From Daphnia pulex (taxonomy: Eukaryota > Arthropoda > Branchiopoda > Diplostraca > Daphniidae), in assembly GCF_021134715.1 (NCBI RefSeq), contig NC_060018.1, forward strand, positions 11,859,501 to 11,923,500: DNA of 64,000 nucleotides, written 5' to 3'. This document shows positions 35,570 through 47,700 of the stretch, in pieces. The stretch's first letter is position 1. Each line of letters begins with the position of its first letter. The notes under the pieces were generated by a model. The model ran no database searches, was not told the origin of the DNA, and saw only the letters and a list, made by a program, of their open reading frames with translations. The position numbers were made by a program, and so were the translations under genes.

Positions 35570-38500
35570 ATGGGGTGTTGTTGTTGTGAATCATCTGACC
35601 GCGTCGAGCCCGGGCCGTCACAGGTAAAAATCAGTTCATTGAATGACTCATAACTTTCTTTTAAAACTGTGTTTTAATTTTTTTATTTTTTCAAATGTTG
35701 ACTGTGGTGATTGATGTGCCCGGCATATTTAGAATGGTGGAGGACGACGGAAGGAATCAGAGGATTTCGACGGGGTCGTCAACGAGCGCAGCTGTACCGA
35801 CATTTTCTTTTTGGCACTCTTCCTGGCTTTTCTCGGCGGACTGGTATCTTCTATAAAATATAGTCTAACTATTTCTGTGATTTTACCAACTGTGGACTTG
35901 CCCCAGTTGATTATTTTAATTTCTTCCTCGTGCGTGTGTGTATTTTTAGGGATATGGGCTGTATTATGCCGTTGCCCGAGGAGATACTAATCGCCTCGTT
36001 TACGGCTTTGACATGGACGGTGACGTATGCGGCCGGCCAAATCACCCGCTGGCCAACATCACATCTAGCGGCAAAGATATGACTCGGCTGACGTAAGTTC
36101 ACATCTCAATTCAATCAGTTCGAATTTGAAAACATTTTTCTTTCATGGATTCGTTGAATTTCATTAGATTCCTCGATGTAGAATCGCTATCTCTGAATCA
36201 TAATCTGGATCCGGTTGTCGTGGGAAGATGTGTTATCACTTGTCCGGCCAGCAAGTATAGCAAACTCGTCGTTACGCTTTCGTTTCTAGACTATATAACC
36301 GGAACCCCCAAATTTTTTTTTTGATTAAATTATAATTCAGGTCACCGCCTATCCTGAACCGCTGTTTAGCAATTCACGCCTCGTCCACTGAGGCGACCAA
36401 CTGGTTTTTGACATCCACGGGACTGGCCAAATTTCTCAACGTAAATTTCGATTTAAACAATCAAATTCTTTTTTAGGTAAATTACACCATTTGGCTTTTA
36501 AAATATTTAGCAATTCGCCATAGATTTTCAACTGTGCTGGAAAGAGGTGGTTTACCTCTGCCTCATTGCATTGGGTACAGTTTTATAAGTTTGATTATCC
36601 TTTTACTTTTCCCATTGTTGAATTCCATTTTTAAAATTTTTATTTTTTCCAAGGTTTATCGCTGGTACTTACCGTTCTCTTCCGCTTCTTGGCCGGAGCG
36701 ATGATTTGGCTGCTGCTGGTCGCCCTTGTCCTCGGTTCATTCGGCGGGACCGGTTACCTCTGGTAATAATAATAATTATTGTTATCATTTTAAAATCAGC
36801 TCGTTACCGGTTTCGCACGCGTGATGATATACAGGTGGGCGTGGCATGGCATGCGAGGCACTTCCGGTGAGACCAGCATGCTGGCTTATGCAATCACCCT
36901 CTCAATCGTTTCGGTAAATTAAAAGTAACTTTGTCTTTTTATTTTTCACCTTATCCGGTTACTTAAAAAAACCAAGAAATGTTAATTGAAATTTTGGTTT
37001 AATCGACGATGTGCAGGTATTGATTTTGTTGATCGTTGTGGCCATGAGAAAGCGGGTCGAGCTGGTGGCTGCCTTGTTTCGCGAAGCCGGCAAATCGGTC
37101 CACGCCATGCCGATGCTCCTCATCCAGCCGCTTTGGACTCTGCTGGCATTGTGCGCTTTGTGCGCCGGATGGGCCTACGCCGCATTGTGGATCGAGAGCG
37201 CCGGCCAGCCAACTCGAGCGCCAGTGGGGACCGTCATCTTTCAGAAAGACACTTATTTGCAAGTAAGCGTCATCGCCCTAGTAGAAGTTGAGAAACCAAA
37301 AGTTGAATATTGTATTGATTTGATTACAAGGTCGTTCGATGGTACAATATCCTGGCCGCTCTTTGGCTATCGCAACTCTGCCTGGCCTTCCAGAACCTTA
37401 TCATCGCCGGAGCGGTTGCTGAATGGTTTTTCACTAGGTATATAGCTTGCTAGTCAAAAGTTGAACTTAAATTATTTACCTAATTATTTATTACTTAACA
37501 CAGGGATAAATCGCGTTTGTCGTGCCCAGTGGCCAAATCGACGGGCTATGCCGTCCGCTACCATTTGGGCTCGTTGGCTTTTGGATCTCTGCTCATCGCC
37601 TTGATGAAATTGGTTCGGATGCTCTTCAACTATCTGGAGCGCAAGTTGCGCAATTCCACGACGACGTGCTTCGGTCTAGTCACCTGCCTCACTTGTTTCT
37701 GCAAGTGCTGTCTTTACTGCTTTGAGAAATTCCTTCAGGGACTCTGCTCCAATGCCTACATCGAAATAGGTATGTACACTATACGTGTGTAGACCGTTTA
37801 TTTCTTTTATTACGATTGCCCTTGGGGGGTTTTATTTCTTTCCTAGACGTACCGAATTTGATGATATCCTCAAATTTAAACTTTGATTAACTAATGATTT
37901 AGGCATTTATGGGGAGAATTTCTGCTGGTCGGCCGGCCGAGCTTTCAAAATGCTGTCCAACAACGCCCTGCGGGTCATGGCAATCAACTCTGTCGGTGAC
38001 TTTATCCTCTTCTTGGGCAAGGCTGGCGTCGTCACGGCCGTCGTCTTTGTCGGAATCGAATTGATCAAAGTATTGATTTCTTTCTCTCTCTCGAGCTCGG
38101 CAGCAGCAGCAGCAGCCGCATTCTTATATAATGCAATTATATTCCCATTTTCTTTTTCTTTTTTTAAAACAGGATAAGCCGGGTGTTGTGTATATTTGGA
38201 CACCGATCCTGGTGGCGGCCATTTTTGCCTACTTGATTGCCCATTGCTTCATTTCCGTCTTCGAGGTAATGATCATCATTTTAAAAAATCTAGGCCACGC
38301 CCTTCGTTAGTCTAATTGACACCAATTCGGACTTTGGATTAGATGTGCATCGATACCGTTTTCATCTGCTTTTGCGAAGACTGCGAGATAAACAACGGAC
38401 AGGATCAGCCGTATTTCATGAGCCGTGGTTTAATGGTAAACACAAATGATTAGACAAAATGTCGCCCAGTTTTAAGTTGATGGTGATATTATTCTTTTTG

Positions 38501-38726
38501 TTTTGTTTTTCTTATTTAGGAATTTGTCGAAAAGAGTCAAAAAGCTCTGCGAGCTCGCGCTGGTCGAGATCGTGCTCGGCAACAACAACCCCCGAAAGGG
38601 GCGTACGATAACAACCCGACGATGGATTCGGATGCCGGCCGGCAGCAGCAGCAGCCTGGCGTTTGGAACACTGGCGTTCCGCCTCCTCCGTATCAATTCC
38701 GTCCGACTGCCCCTCCTCTCAGATAA
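35570..38726 (+). CDS. Choline transporter-like protein (SLC44/CTL family)
   Basis: Fifteen exons join in frame to 641 aa: 35570-35623, 35733-35843, 35950-36092, 36168-36254, 36341-36440, 36511-36574, 36654-36762, 36835-36913, 37017-37262, 37331-37437, 37504-37769, 37903-38069, 38173-38265, 38343-38435 and 38520-38726. It starts MGCCCCESSDR, as CTL proteins do. Then come a first membrane segment (IFFLALFLAFLGGL), the extracellular marker VYGFDMDGDVCGRPN, several hydrophobic segments, and the family core RYHLGSLAFGSLLIALMKLV with a Cys-rich loop (CLTCFCKCCLYCFEKF). The cytosolic tail is Gln/Pro-rich (PPPPYQFRPTAPP). SLC44 proteins move choline or ethanolamine across plasma and organelle membranes. 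Length and order agree with the family; which subtype cannot be said. Confidence 0.93.
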
Positions 38727-39283
38727 AAAAGAAAAAGGAAAAAAACGAAAGATCTTTTTGTCGTCATCACGCCCAACACGATGGCGATCAATGAGTCATT
38801 TGTCGTCCTATTTTCTTTTCTTATTTCCCCCCCCCCCCCATTGATACAAACCAAAGTACCTAGTAAACTGCACACACCAAAACCAAGAAGAGATGATGTT
38901 AACTTCAAGTTGGAATTTTTCTTGAGTGTCCGTTTGTTTCCGTTTGACGCCGAATGTGTTTTGCCGCGTTCGTTATTCTACACGGTGTGTGTGTTTTTAT
39001 TATTATTATATATATCAGGTTGTTTACCGTCATCAACGTTCTTTAGACTTGTTTATCCGTTTGTTCTCTACGCCCTTGTTCGTTTACACACTCTCGTCGT
39101 CGTCGTGTTTGCACACCATTGGGTTGTGTTGTTCGTGTTCGGAGACCGTGTTATGTTAGCGGGAGCGAGCGTAGAGAATTGTTTCTTAACGCGTTGATGA
39201 TGAATCGTTTCCCTCTCTCACTCGATCCTGAACACAAAATAAGCGATCTGAACTGTCACAAGTGATTCATGCTCAATTTCTGC

Positions 39284-39289
39284 AATAAA
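39284..39289 (+). terminator. Polyadenylation signal of the CTL gene
   Basis: AATAAA in TGCAATAAAATGG, 558 bp after the stop codon; the intervening UTR is T- and GT-rich. Confidence 0.5.
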
Positions 39290-39433
39290 ATGGAACCAAA
39301 GTGAATGCTGCTATTGCTGTGTATAGCTGCTAGCTAGACTATAGCCATAGCTATAGTAGAGCTGTTGGATCGATATCCATTATCTGGATTGGCTTCGTCT
39401 CTTCTATTTTCCTTTAGGGCCCGTTCGGCAACG

Positions 39434-39463
39434 TCTCTCTCTCTCGTGTGTGTGTGTGTGTGT
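39434..39463. repeat. CT/GT microsatellite
   Basis: A (CT)n run passes directly into (GT)n, upstream of the CAMKMT coding start. Confidence 0.85.
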
Positions 39464-39682
39464 CACGTCGCGGGAGCAAAAACATCCCAAAAATCCCGGC
39501 CGTCCCGCATTCAGTGTTGTCTGCTCCGAAGGGGAAGAAGGTCGGGCGCCGGATAACTGTGCACACACACAACATCACACACATTTTTGTTGTTTTTTCT
39601 TTTTTTGTTTTTTTGTTTTTTTCTTCTTTTGGCATCGACTAATGTAGTAAAACTCATAGATGTCTTCACATTCGTGGCTTCG

Positions 39683-41482
39683 ATGGAACATGGAGAGGAG
39701 CCATCGCTCTGTGCCGAGAGCGCAAAAGTGATTGCTAGAACCCGATGGAAATTGCTGGCCAAGGTTTGATTAAAATCGGACACATCACCTATATTTAATT
39801 AGTTTACAGTTGTAACTTTTTGGGCAGGTTCTGCACAAGACGGAAAAGGAAAATGATGAAAGCAGTTCGCATCACCTGGTTGTCCCGACGACGACTACCT
39901 CAAGGGAATTGTACGGCCTGTTCGAGTGGGCCGAATCCGAGTCGAAAGTCTTTTGGCAAGACAATTGCGGCCAGTGGTTGCAGTGCCGCTCCTTTAACCA
40001 CCCGCACTTTTCTCTCAATGTCAGGTCAGTTTTAACAAAAAAATGAATAGGCCAAATTAGAATTAGAATTTAAAATCTGTAATTTAGGTTTCTCATCAAT
40101 CAGTTTTCCATCGACGAATTAACAGGGTTCAATAACACTGGAAATGTCTGTAAGTAACCACACCAATTTTTGATTGAAAACCCCCCGCGTTTGATTGGCA
40201 GCACTGGCCGTTTCCATTTAAAGAATTACACCACCACACATTATTAGTATCATTAGATCAGTGACCCCCCGTGATTGAATAAGAATTTTAAAAAACGTGC
40301 ACAAGAATTTAAACCAAAATAAAAATAAATAATAACCTCACGTGTATATCTTGTGTGACCCGTCGCGAAAAAACAAAATTAGGTGTTTGGCCTTCGGAGG
40401 AAGTGCTGGCCTATTACTGTCTGAAGAATAACTATGTGTTCAAAGAGAAAGCCGTCCTAGAGCTAGGTGGCGGGATGACGTGCCTGGCTTCCTTTGCCGT
40501 TGCCAAAACCTCTGACGCCATTCTAGTCGCTTGCACTGACGGCAATCCAGCTTCCGTAGAAAACGTTAAGCGCATTATTGAGCACAATAATCTCAGCAGC
40601 ACCTGCCCAATAACCGCCCAGTATGTTTCATTCTTATACGTATATTAGTAGCTATATTCAATGGTGTAGTAGTCAATGCTTACATGTATAGTCGTCTGTG
40701 GCTGTGTCTATGATAACAAACGGACATTTGAAATGACTTACAATGTATTTAGAGTGTTAGACTGGAAAAACGAATCGTCCTTTAGAGAAATGGAATCCAT
40801 GTGGGACGTCATTCTCTGTGCCGACTGGTAGGCTAAATTATTATTACCATATCTATATAAACGCGCTCAATTATACTCTAGTATATAACGACAGCTTTAA
40901 TATTTGTCTATTCCAATTGCGGACGTTTTTGTTTGCCCAGTTTGTTTTTCGACGACGGCCGGGAAGCTTTAGTGGACACTATGCAACGAATAACAACGAA
41001 CAATGTGAGTTATATAGACTACGGTAGCTTGTTATTTTGTTTTTTAAAGAGCCTATGCTCAGTTCTGTTTCCGTCCTTTCTCTCAAATCTTATATAGGCT
41101 TGAATGATATGTGTACCCTAGTAAAATCGTGTTTGTTTTCTCTCTTCTCTCCTCTTCAGGGACTAATTTTAATCATGGCACCGAGACGAGGCCGCACACT
41201 AGACGCGTTCCTGGAGCTCTGCCAAGGCAAGTTTGATATCTACCTCGACGAAGAATTTGACGGCGATGTCACCCTCTCACATCAAAAGGTTATTACAGTC
41301 ACCCAAAATATTTCCCGAGCGCTAGCAGCTTATTCCTTTTTATTTTGTGTACATACCGACATTTTTTGAAAAAATAAGGAGGGTTATATTTATTTATTTT
41401 TATTTTTCTACAGAAGTTGCTTAGTTCAGATTACAATTCCGATCACAACTACCCGCTATTGGTCCAGTTGAGGAAACGCTGA
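39683..41482 (+). CDS. Camkmt: Calmodulin-lysine N-methyltransferase (CAMKMT)
   Basis: Eight exons join in frame to 304 aa: 39683-39763, 39828-40024, 40088-40149, 40383-40620, 40753-40827, 40941-41004, 41160-41288 and 41414-41482. After an N-terminal CaM-recognition-like region comes a seven-beta-strand methyltransferase fold. It has [20 protein letters not shown], then the SAM-binding loop LELGGGMTCLA, the acidic post-I strand TDGNPASVENV, and WDVILCADCLFFDD. APRRGRTLDAFLELC and NYPLLVQLRKR follow. Each block matches human CAMKMT in order. The enzyme trimethylates a conserved lysine of calmodulin (Lys-115). The gene runs tail to tail with the aldose epimerase, with 256 bp between stop codons. 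Confidence 0.94.
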
Positions 41483-41654
41483 TCTTTTCTGACGTACTAA
41501 ACAAATTTTGAATCTAGTTTATTTTGTTTTACTATTAATTGGATTAGTTCCTGTTGATGCGTGTGTGATTTGATCGTCCAATTGTTTTTCATAGAAAGCG
41601 TGGATTTATACTTCCGTTTCGTGTGTTCAAACTAAAAAACAAAAAAAAACGTTG

Positions 41655-41660
41655 AATAAA
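41655..41660 (+). terminator. Polyadenylation signal of CAMKMT
   Basis: AATAAA lies 172 bp after the CAMKMT stop. The convergent epimerase ends at 41739, so the two 3' UTRs probably overlap. Confidence 0.5.
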
Positions 41661-41738
41661 TTTTAAAACAATTTTAATATCGAACGTTATACTTGTGATA
41701 CGGCTGCTCTGTTATTTTTTCGTTTGAACTTTATGAAC

Positions 41739-44700
41739 TCATTTGATGCTAAATTTAAAAACGGTGGTGCGATGATAAACCGTTCCCGGTCGAAGGACGG
41801 AATCTGGGAAATTGGGCTGCAACAGCACGCACCATGGCACCAGCAATTATAAAAATAGAATCCGTTATAACCAATATTGACACAGTTAACTATACGGGAC
41901 GAGATTTTTTTAAAAAATGTTATAGACGCGCCGTATGGTATACCTGATTGATGGCGTCGGGGAAATTTTGAGTTTCCACGCAGAAACCGTCGTGCGTGTG
42001 GTAGAAACGTCCGTTTTTGCCCAGCAACGAGTCGTCAGCGGGCAGGAAATTTCCCGTGTAGAGTTGAAATCCCGGCTGATTGCTAAACACTTTCATGAGC
42101 CGGCCGGACGGCGGATGCCAGAACTCGGCCACTAGCGGCAGATTTGTGTGATAGGATTTTCTGCCACTATGGCCGGCCACGAAATTGTGATCGTAGCCGC
42201 CGCCGGGAATCGAGTGGATGACGTCGCCCAGTCGCGTCTCCGATCTCAAGTCGAAGGCCGTCCCGTTGACGCTGGCCAGCTCTCCGGTTGGAATCTTTTC
42301 GTCATCGACGGGCGTGTAGCGGTCGGCGTAGAGCTGGACGCGGTGATTGTACAGTTGCTGGCTGCCGGCCTCGTGCCCGGCCAAATTGAAATAGGCGTGG
42401 TTAGCGAGATTGACGGGTGTTGGCAGATCGGTTAGCGCTTTAAAATCAATAATTAATTCGTTGGAATCCGTTAGCCTGTAAAAACAAACTATTAATTGAT
42501 ACTTTCGAAATATTATTAACTTAATTAAATACGTTACGTGTAAGTCACTTGAGTGGAAAGTTGGCCGGGATATCCTTCTTCCATGTGCGGGCTGGAGTAG
42601 GTGAAGGTGACACTTCCGTTTCGATGGGCGTGGGCTCGCCAAACGACTTTATCGAATCCGACTAGGCCTCCGTGTAGGTGATTGGCTCCGTTGTTGGTGG
42701 CCAGTTGGTAGTCGACTCCGTCCAAGTTAAATCGGCCCTTGGCGATTCGATTGGCCACGCGACCGACTGTGCTCCCGAAGTAAGGATTCCGTGCCTTGAC
42801 TCCCCTGTACCCTGTGATGATGTGCCATTCAAAAAAAAAAAGAAAAAAATATGCCGGGCTTTATTATATAATTATCAACTTGGGTTTCCAAACTGCTGTT
42901 GCTTATATATAAAATTATAGCGCGAGTGAAGAATCTTTCCATGGACGTGCCTGCACTCGCCATATATCATCCGGTGGGGGAAAACAGGGAAAATTGAATT
43001 TTTATAGAGTGTCACGCAATAATGGACAGATGGCCGCTTCATCTATCGTGCTCTATATATTCTGAACTTTTCCTTTTTTATTCCAATATTATATAGAGAG
43101 ACCGTGATGGGTAGTTATTAAGTTATTCCGGTCAAATCTATAGGCTAGATGTCGATCTATTTTTGGCGTGACTTTCAAACTTTCATAGCTCGCGCTGATA
43201 TTGACTTCTATATATACTCAGGACTATATTCGATTCAGACCCTATGTTACTTGTTACACTTACGCATCGATACGCATATGCATATATTCTTAGACTGACA
43301 TAAGAAGAAAAGTTTAAAATTTAAAAAGGAAAAGTTTTAAAAGGTTTTTTGTTTTCAAAAATCCTGAGAGTAGGGGGGGAGGGGGGGGGGGCCGGGGGTT
43401 TACCTACCTCCCACCCAATCACATAATTAAGTCAACAAAAAATCGATTTGATTTAAAAATTAAACTTTTACTGGATGAATATGCGATCTGCATATGAATA
43501 ATATAATAGAATCCTACCGTCTAAATCATCAAAGCCAAGCACCACATCTTCAAGTTTTCCTTCTTTGTCGGGTACGAGAAGGTTGGTCAGCGCAGCGCCG
43601 TAGGTGATCAATTGCACTTTCACTCCATGCAAGTTGGTCAGTGTATACTTAGTAACAGATTCGTCTCCTTTAGAAGTAATGACGCCAAATTGTTCTTGAG
43701 TGGCATGCACCGACAGTGTACTTGTTTGATCTATAAATGAAAAAACAAAAATAATAATAAATCTGCAATACAAATTTTTGAATAAAAACATCGACACAAT
43801 AAGATGAAATAATTCAAATTCACACAGCACCGGGTCATGTTTAAGACATTCCAAAGATGTCCGATAGCCCCAAAGACATCCCAGACTAAAAAAGGACGTC
43901 TTAAAGATGTCCGGCCAGGACTATACCTATAAGGACATGGCTGTTCGAGGACTTAAAACAGATGTCTTTAGAATGTCTGTGGGAAGACGAACGCAGGACA
44001 AAGGAATGACACAAAAAAAAGATGCCCATAAGATGTCCGAGATCAGACTAACTTGGGACAATTTCACAAATGAAAAAAGGACTAATAGAAGGTGTCTTTA
44101 AGACGTCCAAACCAGATAACTTTGGGACAAGTTTGCCAGTTTGGGTTAAGTTAAAATGTGTCGTTAAGATGACTTAACCAGACAAATTTGGGACGACTTT
44201 TTCAATGAAGTTCATGATTAAAATAGGGTGTCTTAAAGTTGTCTTTATTATTGACTGAGAACCAGATAGATTACTTTGAAAGATACTAGTCTACATAAAC
44301 AACATATATCAACTATCAATCACACATGTAATAAACAAGTGTAATTCACTATTTTCTGAATAATGCTTACATTTCAATTGAATCCAAAAATGAATAGGTA
44401 TATAAGAAACAACAACTGCAATCATGATGTTGATCGAATAAACTTTCATGTTTTTAAACACGGCTGGTAAACGAAAATAATTTGATCAGAATTGTTTACC
44501 GCGACACTTTGTTTCAAATGTTCACTGGTTGCACTCTTTTTCACTTCAATTTCATTTAGACTTTTGATGTCAAAAACAATCAGGGTCGTCTGACTCTCGA
44601 TCGACTGGCGTTGTCAAATTATGTCTATCCAAAAAAATCATTTATATCTCTAAGCAAAAATTAATTTCTCTTTCCCAGATATATTATACCAAGTAAAAAG

Positions 44701-47700
44701 AGCAATATTTTTACAAAATGTTAACTAGGGTTCATAATTTCCAATATAAAAAAAAGGCATAAGATTGTTCCAAATTTGTCTGATCAAGACGTCTTAAAGT
44801 TAAAGGCATCTTAAAGACACTTAACTTTATACCGGTGTTTTTGTCCACCTATTGACGTTTAGATCACATCCTGACAGGTATAGTCCTGTTCGGAAATCTT
44901 TAATAAAGACGTCCTATATTTAGTCTGGGATGTCTTCGAGAGGAGAAACAGACATGATAGTGCCTCTGCTGATGTCCTTTTCATCCTACTAGGTTTTGGA
45001 CTTGGCAAATTTTACCGCTAAATTGATTGACAAACTATCCTTTTTAAACTGAATACTATCCATATATAATAAAAGAACAAGCTTTTTTGGGAGGAGCCTG
45101 TGTCTGTCCCAATGAGAGCACGCTGTGATTGGTTAGTCCAGTCGCTCTGGAAAGGGGTGAAAACCGCCAGCGGCTATTTTTCCATCACCAAAAAAAGGGG
45201 GAATTTCTCAACGCAAATAACTCTGAACGCCATCTACCAACCAAATTATTAAACATTTTATGTGCCATCTACCAGTCAAATAAAAAATTACACCAAGTTC
45301 AAATTTCGAAATTCGCTTCAATTTCTGAAGAAAATAATGTATTTACTGATTAGCCAGACAACTTCCATACATAAATACATTATTCCGGATTCTTTTTTTC
45401 ATTGGCGATTTTTGATGCCTGATTTTTTTCGGAATTCTCCAACCTCACCCGCTCTCCTTGGCGATCACCCCACTCCTTTTTCAGGTAAGTAGCAACTTTA
45501 GATAAGTTTTTTTCATGCTGGGTAACTCTGTTAAAAATACATAATCATTAGTCTAAATTTCTGTTTTTTCTTAATTTCTTTCTTAGTGTAGTAGAGAACG
45601 GTTAAAGAATTTCCCAAATTTTCAGTACGCAGGCCAACTTCCCAAAAAAATAAGTGGAAAGACTGTAGAGAAGGATTTTCCAAATTTTAAGTACGCAGGC
45701 CAACTTCCCAAAAAAATAAGTGGAAGGACTGCGAAGAAGGAGTTCAGGGTTCTTCGCAGTCTTTCCACTTACAATTTTGGGAAGTTGGCCTGCGTTCTGA
45801 AAATTTGGAAAATCCTTCTTGGCAGTCCTTCCACTTATTTTTTTGGGAAGTTGGCCTGCGTACTGAAAATTTGGAAAATTCTTTAACTGGGGTAACATAA
45901 AATTTAACTTACTTTTCCAAGTAATTAAAAGCTGCTATTGAAGCAACCGAAGCAGCAGCCCTGACTTCATTAGCTAAAATGACGAGATGTTCAGATTGTT
46001 GGTGCATCAGAAGAACCTCTTGATACGCAATGCGTGCCTTTTCTTCTGGCTTAAATTTCTTCTTCCGTTCTTCTTCTTCTTTCTGCTTTTTAAGTTGTAC
46101 AGCTCTTGCCGCTTCTCTTCCCTTTTCTTGCACCCTGAATAGCTCCTTCGTAATCTGAATTTCTTCTTCTAAATCTTCCTTTCTCTTTCTTTTACACGCT
46201 TGCAACTTTTCAAACAATTCTTTTTCTTCTTGAGTTTTCTCTTCTCCTTCTTCGTTCTTCACAACTTTTCTGTCTTCTGTAAATTTCACTGTTCTCTCCC
46301 ATACTTCTTCAACACTTCCCTTCGCCTCTTCTGTTTCCTTACTTACATCTAAACTTTCTTCCTGACTCTTGCTTGACTCTCCTAAACTTTCTTTTTCAAC
46401 ATCTTCTTTCTCTTTAATTAATTGTAAAATTGAATCGCCCTCGCCTTCGCCCTCGCCTACTTCATCCAAAACTTGCAGATTGTCAAAATCTATTTGTTGC
46501 ATGCTTTCATCGAGATCTGAATCAGTTTCCATGTTTAAATTTGTTTTAGGAGAATAGAAAATTTTCAACTGCGAGAGGGGACTGGCAAAGAAGACAATGA
46601 GGTCGAAGAACGAAGATGGCGTTAATCCAGATGGTTCTGGTGATGCATCAGAGCCATCTGGATTTACACCATCCTCGACCTCATTGTTATCTTTGCCAGT
46701 CCCCTCTCGCAGTTGAAAATTTTCTATTCTCTTAAAAAAAATTTAAAAATGGAAACTGATTCAGATCTAGAATTAGTTAAAGAGAAAGAAGATGTTGAAA
46801 AAGAAAGTTTAGATGTAAGTAAGGAAAGGAAACAGAAGAGGCGAAGGGAAGTGTTGAAGAAGTATGGGCGAGAACAGTAAAATTTACAGATGACAGAAAA
46901 GTTGTTAAAATGATTACCAGTTATTGATTGATTACCATATTCAGGGCAAATAAAGAGTTTTTAATTTTATTTTACTATTTTCTTGGCTTACGGACTACAA
47001 TATGCACTTTTTGCCGTTAGAGGGATTCCAAACTGCTCAACAGATGTCGCATATGAATTGAAAGATTAATTTGATAGCAGAATACACTTCTACTCTGACG
47101 TTGAATGACAGGAGATAAATTTTTCATTTGCTCTGTTCAATTTTTCAATTTAAACAGTATTTTTAAATGCTATTTGGTCTTGGCAGTTTTTTCCCCGCAA
47201 ACAGAAAGGTAATTTTTCTATTCACATGCCGTAAATTATTTTCCCAGAATTTTTTTTATGTGTAGTCAGAGATAAGCACTCATTTCCTTATGGTATCTCA
47301 GATTTGGAAGTTATCAAAATTTGTGAAAGCGTAAACACTTTTAATAAAATCATTAACATGATTGCACTACAAATAAAGTTTCTGGGAACGTGTTCTTTTC
47401 AAAATTTATAGATACCTATCAATTGTCAGTGGAAAGACTGCGAACAAGACTGCGAAGAAGAAATTGAAGGAAACCTAAGAATTTCACCAAATTTCTTCTT
47501 CGCAGTAGAAAATGTATGAAACTTGAATGTTTCCCTTACAAATCTCCTTCGCAGTCCTTCCAATGACAATTGATGGGTATCTCTAATAATTGAAAAGAAT
47601 ACGTTCCCAGAAACTTTATTTGGAGTGCCATCATATTAATGATTTTTTCAGAAGGGTTTACGCTTTCTAAAATTTTGGTATTTTCCTAAATTTGAGACAA

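Noticed and set aside
38823-39197. 138-codon open frame after the CTL stop
   Set aside because: Lies in the CTL 3' UTR before its AATAAA; no domain.
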